Shown here piece by piece: positions 26,346-39,788 of a DNA stretch of 64,000 nucleotides (the first letter of the stretch is position 1; every line of letters starts with the position of its first letter). Position numbers and translations under genes: made by a program. The stretch comes from Drosophila pseudoobscura (taxonomy: Eukaryota > Arthropoda > Insecta > Diptera > Drosophilidae). Location: NCBI RefSeq assembly GCF_009870125.1, contig NC_046681.1, positions 26,682,001 through 26,746,000 on the forward strand, in the 5' to 3' direction. The notes under the pieces are model-generated. The model did not search any database and was not told the origin of the DNA. It worked only from the letters and a program-made list of their open reading frames with translations.

Positions 26346-29300
26346 GCGCGGCATGTCTCTTCGTGATCGGGAGAGTCCTGCGAAACGATTGCCATCGGAA
26401 AAAGGGATCTCATTTTCGTAGTCGAGATTTTGATGCCGTTCGACAGTCTAGGTCCTCATGATCCTGCGAGAGTTGGTCCTTCACCGATCGGCCCATAAAT
26501 AGCCGAGATATAGCCTCCCGAAAGTTTGGATGTGCACCATTAAAATACTGGATTTCTGTACGCTATATCTCGGCTATACGGCAGCCGATTGGGGCGCGGC
26601 TTGTCTCTTCGTGATTGGGAGAGTCCTGCGAAACGATTGCCATCGGAAAAAGGGACATCCATTTTTTCACGATTTTCGCAAAAAATCATGATGTAACCAT
26701 CATTAAATTTTCAAAAAATCGGGCTCATTTTCGTAGTCGAGATTTTGATGCCGTTCGACAGTTTGGATCCTCACGATCCTGCGAGAGTTGGTCCTTCACC
26801 GATCGGCCCATAAATAGCCGAGATATAGCCTCCCGAAAGTTTGGATGTGCACCATTCAAATACTGGTTTTCTGTACGCTATATCTCGGCTATACGGCAGC
26901 CGATTGAAGCGCGGCATGTCTCTTCGTGATCGGGAGAGTCCTGCGAAACGATTGCCATCGGAAAAAGGGACATCCATTTTTTCACGATTTTCGCAAAAAA
27001 TAATGATGTAACCATCATTAAATTTTCAAAAAATCGGGCTCATTTTCGTAGTCGAGATTTTGATGCCGTTCGACAGTCTAGGTCCTCAAGATCCTGCGAG
27101 AGTTGGTCCTTCACCGATCGGCCCATAAATAGCCGAGATATAGCCTCCCGAAAGTTTGGATGTGCACCATTAAAATACTGGATTTCTGTACGCTATACCT
27201 CGGCTATACGGCAGCCGATTGAAGCGCGGCATGTCTCTTCGTGATCGGGAGAGTCCTGCGAATCGATTGCCATCGGAAAAAGGGACATCCATATTTTCAC
27301 GATTTTCGCAAAAAATCATGATGTAACCATCATTAAATTTTCAAAAAATCGGGCTCATTTTCGTAGTCGAGATTTTGATGCCGTTCGACAGTTTGGATCC
27401 TCACGATCCTGCGAGAGTTGGTCCTTCACCGATCGGCCCATAAATTGCCGAGATATAGCCTCCCGAAAGTTTGGATGTGCACCATTAAAATACTGGTTTT
27501 CTGTACGCTATACCTCGGCTATACGGCAGCCGATTGAAGCGCGGCATGTCTCTTCGTGATCGGGAGAGTCCTGCGAATCGATTGCCATCGGAAAAAGGGA
27601 CATCCATATTTTCACGATTTTCGCAAAAAATCATGATGTAACCATCATTAAATTTTCAAAAAATCGGGCTCATTTTCGTAGTCGAGATTTTGATGCCGTT
27701 CGACAGTTTGGATCCTCACGATCCTGCGAGAGTTGGTCCTTTACCGATCGGCCCATAAATTGCCGAGATATAGCCTCCCGAAAGTTTGGATGTGCACCAT
27801 TAAAATACTGGTTTTCTGTACGCTATATCTCGGCTATACGGCAGCCGATTGGAGCGCGGCTTGTCCCTTCGTGATTGGGAGAGTCCTGCGAAACGATTGC
27901 CATCGGAAAAAGGGACATCCATTTTTTCACGATTTTCGCAAAAAATCATGATGTAACCATCATTAAATTTTCAAAAAATCGGGCTCATTTTCGTAGTCGA
28001 GATTTTGATGCCGTTCGACAGTTTGGATCCTCACGATCCTGCGAGAGTTGGTCCTTTACCGATCGGCCCATAAATTGCCAAGATATAGCCTCCCGAAAGT
28101 TTGGATGTGCACCATTAAAATACTGGTTTTCTGTACGCTATATCTCGGCTATACGGCAGCCGATTGGAGCGCGGCTTGTCTCTTCGTGATTGGGAGAGTC
28201 CTGCGAAACGATTGCCATCGGAAAAAGGGACATCCATTTTTTCACGATTTTCGCAAAAAATCATCATTAAATTTTCAAAAAATCGTCCTCATTTTCGTAG
28301 TCGAGATTTTGATGCCGTTCGACAGTCTAGGTCCTCATGATCCTGCGAGAGTTGGTCCTTCACCGATCGGCCCATAAATAGCCGAGATATAGCCTTCCGA
28401 AAGTCTGGATGTGCACCATTCAAATACTGGTTTTCTGTACGCTATATCTCGGCTATACGGCAGCCGATTGAAGCGCGGCATGTCTCTTCGTGATCGGGAG
28501 AGTCCTGCGAATCGATTGCCATCGGAAAAAGAGACATCCATTTTTTCACGATTTTCGCAAAAAATCATGATGTAACCATCATTAAATTTTCAAAAAATCG
28601 GCCTCATTTTCGTAGTTGAGATGTTGATGCCGTTCGACAGTTTGGATCCTCACGATCCTGCGAGAGTTGGCCCTTCACCGATCGGCCCATAAATAGCCGA
28701 GATATAGCCTCCCGAAAGTTTTTATGTGCACCATTAAAATACTGGTTTTCTGTACGCTATATCTCGGCTATACGGCAGCCGATTGAAGCGCGGCATGTCT
28801 CTTCGTGATCGGGAGAGTCCTGCGAATCGATTGCCATCGGAAAAAGGGACATCCATATTTTCACGATTTTCGCAAAATATCATGATGTAACCATCATTAA
28901 ATTTTCAAAAAATCGGCCTCATTTTCGTAGTCAAGATTTTGATGCCGTTCGACAGTTTGGATCCTCACGATCCTGCGAGAGTTGGTCCTTTACCGGTCGG
29001 CCCATAAATAGCCGAGATATAGCATCCCGAAAGTTTGGATGTGCACCATTAAAATACTGGTTTTCTGTACGCTATATCTCGGCTATACGGCAGCCGATTG
29101 GCCTCATTTTCGTAGTCGAGATTTTGATGCCGTTCGACAGTCTGGATCCTCACGATCCTGCGAGAGTTGGTCCTTCACCGATCGGCCCATAAATTGCCGA
29201 GATATAGCCTTCCGAAAGTCTGGATGTGCACCATTAAAATACTGGTTTTCTGTACGCTATATCTCGGCTATACGGCAGCCGATTGGGGCGCGGCATATCT

Positions 29301-29868
29301 CTTCGTGATTGGGAGAGTCCTGCGAATCGATTGCCATCGGAAAAAGGGACATCCATATTTTCACGATTTTCGCAAAAAATCATGATGTAACCATCATTAA
29401 ATTTTCAAAAAATCGTCCTCATTTTCGTAGTCGAGATTTTGATGCCGTTCGACAGTTTGGATCCTCACGATCCTGCGAGAGTTGGTCCTTCGCCGATCGG
29501 CCCATAAATTGCCGAGATATAGCCTTCCGAAAGTCTGGATTTGCACCATTAAAATACTGGTTTTCTGTACGCTATATCTCGGCTATACGGCAGCCGATTG
29601 GCCTCATTTTCGTAGTCGAGATTTTGATGCCGTTCGACAGTTTGGATCCTCACGATCCTGCGAGAGTTGGTCCTTCACCGAGCGGCCCATAAATAGCCGA
29701 GATATAGCCTCCCGAAAGTTTGGATGTGCACCATTAAAATACTGGTTTTCTGTACGCTATATCTCGGCTATACGGCAGCCGATTGGAGCGCGGCATGTCT
29801 CTTCGTGATTGGGAGGGTCCTGCGAATCGATTGCCATCGGAAAAAGGGACATCCATTTTTTCACGATT

Positions 29869-30974
29869 TTATAATATAATATAATAATAATATATAAGTA
29901 TAATAGAACTTGAATTCGTCAGTATATTTACGGTATATTTTGAAAATGAGGCGGTATATTTCGGTGCTGTTTTGAGGGTCATACTGTAGAAATACTGGTT
30001 TTCGCCGCGCTCCCATGGTATTTTTGTCCATTTTCTTCAATCTATTAATTTAATTTTCAATTTTATATAAAAATCCAATAAATGCAAGTACTTCGAATAG
30101 GCCAATCATGTATAGAATTGATTCATCAATCGTACAAAATTGAGTGGGCATGGCTAAATGATCCATATAGATAGTATTATTCAACGGAACAAAGAATTGG
30201 TCGTTTTTTGAATCGAATTTGAACTCGCCGCAGTTCGCCGCAGTTCGCCGCATTTTGCCCCAATTCGCTTTAGCAACAATGAGTCTCATTCCATACACAA
30301 ATGTTGCGCATTCCATACACAAAAGTTGCGGCAACATTTACTTGAAAACCGTTTTTTGGTCAAAATAAAATACATAAAGGTAATTAAAGGAAGCAATCTT
30401 GTAGAAAATGCCTTTATCTATGGGATAAAGCTAAGTGGGAAAATCTATATAGCTTGAAATATAGGCAATACCCGATTCGCCGCAGTTTAGCTTTTGCAAC
30501 AATGAGTCTCATTCCATACACAAATGTTGCTAATTCCATGCACACATACCCTGGGGGAAATAGATGTTATAGAACTGTGAATACGTTTGTCTCCCAAGGC
30601 TCAGTAGGTATCAGGATCTACATTAATATACACAAGATACTAACAATGTACTTGAATATGTCTAAAGAATATCAATTTGAGAAAAGGTGTTAATAAATTA
30701 CGTTTGATCTTCATATAAAATTAACAAAATAGGGTGTACAAAGGGCTATACACGCATCACGTCTTCAAATACCAGCAACATTGCGACTCTTTTTTTTGTT
30801 GAACTTTTTCGTTTAACCCTTTTTTTACAATAAATACAATAAAAGCAATGATTAAAAACTATCCAATCTTGTAGAAAATTGATTCATCAATCGTATAAAA
30901 TTATGTGGGCATGGCTAAATGTTCTATATAGCTAGTAATATTCAACGGAAGAAAGAAAACGTGGAATATGTAAA
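29869..30974. other. Transition region between the satellite and the Su(dx) promoter, with internal duplications
   Basis: No gene is supported. Three pairs of repeats are visible: 30116-30195 with 30877-30956 (AATTGATTCATCAATCGTA core), CAATGAGTCTCATTCC at about 30278 and 30500, and 29902-29985 with 30975-31090. The last pair is the GGTATATTT promoter module. Confidence 0.7.
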
Positions 30975-31090
30975 ATAGAACTTGAGTTCGTCAGTATATT
31001 TACGGTATATTTTGAAAATGAGGCGGTATTTTTCGGTATATTTCTCACGGTCGGACGGTATATTTTATCGATAAGTCCGCGGTCACACTG
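30975..31090 (+). promoter_or_regulatory. Su(dx): Su(dx) core promoter region: GGTATATTT module, DRE and Motif 1
   Basis: Several GGTATATTT copies are followed by a DRE (TATCGATA, 31066-31073) and Motif 1 / M1BP (CGGTCACACTG, 31080-31090). This set is typical of broadly active TATA-less Drosophila promoters. Transcription probably starts within or just after the Motif 1 element, giving the non-coding exon that ends at 31478. Confidence 0.75.
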
Positions 31091-31478
31091 ATTGAAAGTG
31101 GAAAGTGCAGAAATTAAAATTTTACAAAACAAAAAACAAGGTAAATAGGATAGCAAAAATGACGAGATGGTTTCGAAACGAATAACAAATGACGCTCCGT
31201 AGGTACGGTACACCTGTGACTTGTAAGCTGGCAACGAAATTGCTGCAAAGCCAAAAAAAAACAATAACAAATAAACTATTAGTTCTACACTATCAAATAA
31301 CAGAAAGTACGCAGCGGAAAACCATCTGCTTTGCGGATAAACGTGCAACAAATACGCAACGCAAAGCATCCAAGAAAACCAGGCCCAGAACCCACCAGCT
31401 ACCAAACCAGCAATACACACGAGCACACACACATACAAATTATAGGAGCAGCAGCAGCAGCAGTAGCGCCAGAAGAAG
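31090..31478 (+). other. Su(dx): Probable non-coding first exon of Su(dx)
   Basis: It starts near the Motif 1 element and ends at a strong donor (AGAAGAAG|GTAAGT, 31479). The next exon would begin at 34252 after a TCTTTTTGCAG acceptor, 76 bp before the ATG. CAG-rich stretches are present. The start is an estimate. Confidence 0.55.
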
Positions 31479-34251
31479 GTAAGTCGACGGCAAAGAAGGC
31501 GCAGGTAGAAGAAAACGTAGAAAAAAAAACGCCAGACCCCCAGTTAGTACACATGAAAATGGAAATTGTTTGCAGGCATGCAAAACACCTTTGTGCATTG
31601 GAATTTCCATTTGGGTAACATTCTCCAAGGTGTTTTGTTGGTGTTTCTGGCAAGGGCCGGTTCATACCCTGCCGCGACCTTTGCCTCAATTACAAACAAA
31701 AAGTGACACACACACACACACACATGTGTGGATGCATATGTGTGAGCGAGGGAGCAGCTTTTTTTTGGCGTGCGTTACATGACCACGAATATTTGTAACT
31801 GTAATTGTAAGTAGCGGCGTATGTGTGGGTGTGCAAGTGTGAGTGCGCTAGTGCGTGTACCAATCGGTCGATACTCTATTTCTATATGGAAGCGGCAGCG
31901 TCATGGAAGTTCAAGTTGATACGAGTGTATATGTGTGTGTGTGTGTGTGTAGTTCAGGTGCACTAACGCTGATACCACCCCCTCACCCGCCGGCCGCTAA
32001 AAATGCATTTTGTCGCTTGATTTATTGACAACTTCAGCCCCTCTGCCCTGGGAGCGCTGCGGAACCCGGGCCCGCCAGCTGTTGCAACTGTTTTTGTGTC
32101 TGTCTCCCTCTTTGCGTCTCGCCTCGCTGATTACACATTTTCGCTTTTCCTGCTGCTAGTGCACTCACTCTGCCCATAATGGCCGCCGCCGCCTGTGCTT
32201 CCCTCGCAGATAAGTCCGCCCCCTATCAGGCGACTCTTCGATTCTTTGTTTTCAAGTATTTACTATCACCATTACGGAGTAAGCGGTATTTCTGAGGGTA
32301 TATTGTATTGCTCGTGCAGTATGCCACACGCGTTCTAGATCTAGAATATTCTGCATGAAGCATGCTAGATGGGGCATCACTCATGAATCATCATTTGTGC
32401 ATGTAGATGTATCTGACAATCAGGAGATCCACAAAAACGACCTACTCACACAAAGATTCTCGTTCGAAAGTCGGAAGACTAAATGCTAGCGAAGCAGAAT
32501 TTTGCTTGTAGAATTTGCTGAATCCCAGATAAATTACGCATCTAGTTAGCGCTAGAAAAGCTATAGAAAGTTGCTTTATCAGCCATTAGATCCATCCATC
32601 CATCCATTACAATCCGATTTTCTTATAAAATGAATAGACACAGAATATGTACAATCATTATAATTAACACCCATATAGAGCGTTTTTTGATATTGTTATT
32701 ATATGAACTGTATTTTATACATATGTACATCCGACGTTTTGTTGATAACATTCTCTGCACATAATATTTGCCCAAGATAAAGCTGTCAAAGCATAGCGAA
32801 GGCCAGTGCTAATTGCATTCTAAATGATGTGCCTCTCTGCTGTTTGCATTAAATATCAACAAACCAAGCAGACTTTGTTCGAAGCGCTCTACAATTGTAA
32901 TCACAGCTGTCTTTGGCGCCTCTCAACATGGTTGACCGTTTTTCATAATTGAACAAACTGTCGTCGTTGCCTGGCACTTGGCACACACTCTCCCACAAAA
33001 ATATACGTGTACATACATACGTCTGTCTACATTTCTTCACGTGTTCTCAGAAAACTTTTGAGGCGATATCGCCGACCATTGCATTCAATAAACAACAGAA
33101 GCAAAAGCAAACGAAGCAGCAATCAAATCAATATGCAATATGCAATGTCCATTCAACAATCGAAACTGTATAGGTACTATGGTTTACCGTTGTTTCCCAC
33201 ACCCTCCCCCCCTTTTGCTGATGAGTCACACCATCGGTCCCCGCATTACCGGAGTATTATACAATCTATTGTGTATGTGTCTGCTCTACTGTGTGCTGTG
33301 TGTGCACTGCCTGCGGCGTGTCTGGGTGTTTGCTATCAAAATTATGGATGACCAGGCCCATTGGCTGGGGAAAATGTACATTGTATGCCATGACAGCCGC
33401 AAATTAAAGGCGAAAAATTAATAGCATGAGGTACGGTGCTTCACAGAACTGTGACCGTAAGTAGGAGGGAGAGGGGGAGCTTAAGGTTTCACTTTCAATA
33501 GATCGATGTGGTGTTGTTAATAATGGGAAAACTTAAGATTTTATCGGTAGTTTATGGACAGTCCGTCTCAGACCAATAAGTCTGTGAAGCTCTCTAGTTT
33601 GCTCTACTTGTTTTAGGCAGATATCCGCCCCAAGAGGGCACTCCTATAGGATATCTTTTAATATTTCTTATCCTTATCCATCGAGAAAGAGCTTAACAGG
33701 GTACAGTGGCATGTGCTGAGGCCTGGTCAGTGGTCTTAGATTTACACGTATCTGATGAATAATCGAAGAAATCCCAACAGAATTCTCCAACCAAACTTCA
33801 GAGCTTTGCAAAAAAAGAGAAGGCTATTTTTTTTTTGGGGCCATACTGTCGTATAAATGTACATACTATACATCAGCTACTATAGTTAAACAGTGTTTAT
33901 CTTATCGGTATTCGCTTTCATAATGATATACAGAGCTTTAATTATCTCCAAAGCTGGCAAAAGATTAAAGCCTTTACGTGATCTAAAGAGCAAACCAGCC
34001 AAAAAAAGAGTTCTCCACTTTTCGCAGCGTAATTTTGTTGCAACGGAAGTGAGTTTGGTTTGCTGAAAATGCACTTTAAAATATTTATAAGAATAGAAGA
34101 ACCTTGAACTCCCATTCGGTCGGAGCCTTCACCTGCATAGTCACCACCAATCTTATCAGTTGTTATCAATTGGGGGCTTTTTACGAAATTGGTACGAAGT
34201 TCGTTCAACATTTCACATTTTCTGTGTGTTTCTTTTTGCAGCACCCGAAGG
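31479..34251 (+). other. Su(dx): Long 5' UTR intron of Su(dx)
   Basis: About 2.8 kb. It contains CA and GT microsatellites at 31706-31724 and 31932-31950 and a partial GGTATATTT-like element near 32276-32310. Several frames of about 100 codons are low-complexity and overlap in both strands. I see no independent gene. Confidence 0.5.
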
Positions 34252-34327
34252 AGCAGCGTCCAAGGAGTCAGGAGCTAGTCGCTAGCCGGGAGGAGACGAC
34301 CAAACACATACACAAAAAGCGACACAA

Positions 34328-37528
<3,201 letters not shown>

Positions 37529-38630
37529 GTGGCAGTTGATTTGTGGTCGGTTTGTTGATTAATGTTTAATTCCAATTGAGCGCCTGTCCCCCACCCCCCA
37601 TACACCCATCCTCATATCCTTGTGAACGAACGTCCATGGTTGCGTTGATATAGTTACTGTTATTATTATTACGTTTACGTATAAATATGTATATGTATTA
37701 CTTTATATACACACAGAAACAATTTTTGTATGTCGTGTCTGTATAATTCCTATGTTCGCTACCACCTAAAACTCTGTAATCTGTAATCTATAATCTATAA
37801 TTGTTTACACCCCGCAATCGCATCCGAGTGTTGAGTATTTTGCCATAAGATTGCAACGACCCCCTACCACTCCCCCGCTTCTGATCCTTTGCTTCTAGTT
37901 CAATTTTACAACGAGCCCTGGTCCCTGGTCCCTGGTCCCCCTGCCCCTGCCCCTTGCCCCCACTTACTGTTGCCCTATAATTGCATTGTAAATAGTTTGA
38001 CACGAAAAAGATATACACCGGAAAATTGTTAAAGAAAGGGGAACTTTTTGGGTTTACTAGCCGCCAAGGTGCAACTGTTTTTAAAATGTTCAATTGTTTA
38101 ACGTCGTATATACACACAAACACACACACATCACAAATACTATATATATTTATATATAGAACTATATTTTAAATATATATATCCCACACAAATACAGAGA
38201 GGAAGAGAGAAGAGGCAGAAGATATCGTGAGATGAAGAACACCGAAGAAAACACACCGCAAATCGTAACAAAATATGTTTAGGGTTTTAAACAGGCAAAC
38301 AAAATACACTTAAATCAATAATAAATTCAAATAGCAATAATTGTTGTTAACAAAAGCTAAACAAGTAGTGAAAGAGGAGGAAAGGAACGGATCAACGGGA
38401 GCGATATGTATGTATACGTATATATAATAATGTATAATACCCTCTTCGAAGGGGTACTATAACGATAATGATTATACTCGTCGTATATTTGCATGTGAGC
38501 GAAGAAGCGTTGATTGTGTACGGATTACATATTATATATATATATGATATATATTAAATAGATTTTATTTAGTTTAATGCAATGTGTACTGTATTATATA
38601 AAATAAATGCAAAATTATTTAGTGATATAT
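37529..38630 (+). other. Su(dx): Probable 3' UTR of Su(dx)
   Basis: A/T-rich sequence with a short pyrimidine-rich GGTCCCT repeat near 37918-37940. AATAAA signals lie at 38320-38325 and 38602-38607. No reading frame is convincing. Confidence 0.5.
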
Positions 38631-39651
38631 GTACGAGACGGTTTCTGAATGGTTTTTGATGGATACCTCCCTTGGGGTATGTCCAAAAATCCACTCCCGA
38701 ACATCTGCTTAGTCAACATCTAAATGTGCTGATGCGGCAATAAATGTAATTATTTTAAGCGCATTTCTGGTATGCGCCAGCCTGGCATTGCATTTTTAAT
38801 GTCTCGCAATTAAAATGTATTACGAAATATGCGCGGAAAACACTGGAATTTCCGTGCCAGAGGACGAGAACCACCCAGCCACTAAATCGGTTACAGAATC
38901 CAGCCACAAATGGAGGGAAGACCCAGTGATAACATCATCGTTATAGTTACATCGGGGCGTGGCCTAACCTACATTTTTCCCCCGAGTTTTGTGTGGGGGC
39001 AAGGGAAATTTAACAAGCTTCTCCATTATTTATTGCGGTTAAATTGCAAAAACGCAGCAGTCAAAACAACAACAGCAGCAACAAAAACACAGATAAAAAG
39101 TCAACCACGCCCCAAACAACACGAACACCTTTTGCCACTTTTGTTGTTGCTACTGGTGCTTGTGCTTGTTGCTTGCCGCTGGGAATGGAATGGAATGGTG
39201 TTCGGCTCCAGGATGCTGCAGGCCCCCGTCGCTTGTATTGTTTTGTAATTATGCCCCTCGAAAAGGGCAGGAACCATGGTGGCGTGGTGGCTTGGTGGTC
39301 GCCTCTCAGCGTGTGAGGAGGAGTGTTTGCGTTTACACCTGGGAGCGCCTGGTAGGTGCAACCAATTTTCACTTTCATTCATGATTTATGCATTTGTAGT
39401 GGGGCCTGGGCGTTTCGCGTTGCCTTGCCAACGGATACAATTTTTAAAGTTCACATAAGCTAAGCGAAGTGTGGCACATAATTGGTGGAAAATGCAGTTA
39501 ACCAGACCCCAAATTCCATGGATATGCCATTGTTTGACTGCGCATTGCACTGCATCGCATATTTGCATCGTTTTGTGTAGGTCCTTTTTTTAAATGCTTC
39601 CTGATGTGAAACCATTTAAATTCAACATTTAAATTGAACGGCGAGTATTGT
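38631..39651. other. Intergenic region between Su(dx) and the Ndc80-like gene
   Basis: Frames of up to 112 codons overlap on both strands and are low-complexity (poly-Gln/Asn or poly-Leu in shifted frames). I see no domain, RNA gene or mobile element. Confidence 0.45.
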
Positions 39652-39707
39652 TATCGATAGCAGGCGATCTTTTGCCATTCACAGGGATGATCAGCTGTCG
39701 ACAGCTG
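39652..39707 (+). promoter_or_regulatory. Promoter elements of the Ndc80-like gene: DRE and two E-boxes
   Basis: A DRE (TATCGATA, 39652-39659) and two CAGCTG E-boxes (39692-39697, 39702-39707) lie 82-137 bp upstream of the ATG. DRE/E-box promoters are typical of proliferation and housekeeping genes in Drosophila, which fits a kinetochore-type product. Confidence 0.65.
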
Positions 39708-39788
39708 TCGATCGTTTGTATTTGTTGTTGGTGGTGCGCCACAGATTGAATTGTGAAAATTTAGATTCAAAAACACCGCAAAATTAGA

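Larger units (their letters stand above)
15359..29868 (+). repeat. Right satellite array (~315-bp monomer), inverted relative to the left array
   Basis: About 46 full-length-equivalents of the same monomer in the opposite orientation. Landmarks such as CTCATTTTCGTAGTCGAG, CACCGATCGGCCCATAAA and TGTACGCTATATCTCGGC recur. Besides 315-bp units there are about nine 185-bp units that lack one 130-bp segment (junction CCGATTGGCCTCATTTTCG at about 15722, 16540, 21029, 21830, 22331, 23447, 23950, 29095 and 29597), 14-bp-deleted units near 21212 and 22828, and a few irregular truncations (18091, 20515, 26407). Higher-order periods of 630 and 1616 bp are present. The array stops abruptly in a [24 protein letters not shown] sequence. 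Confidence 0.96.

Noticed and set aside
9600..29810. Dozens of frames of 62-127 codons across the satellite, on both strands
   Set aside because: They are the same sequence repeated every 315 bp. Frames are broken by non-triplet indels (629-bp spacing, 14-bp and 130-bp deletions), there is no domain or gene-like start context, and both strands are equally open.
9085..29868. CRISPR-like array
   Set aside because: Units are directly adjacent 315-bp monomers without variable spacers, in a eukaryotic genome.
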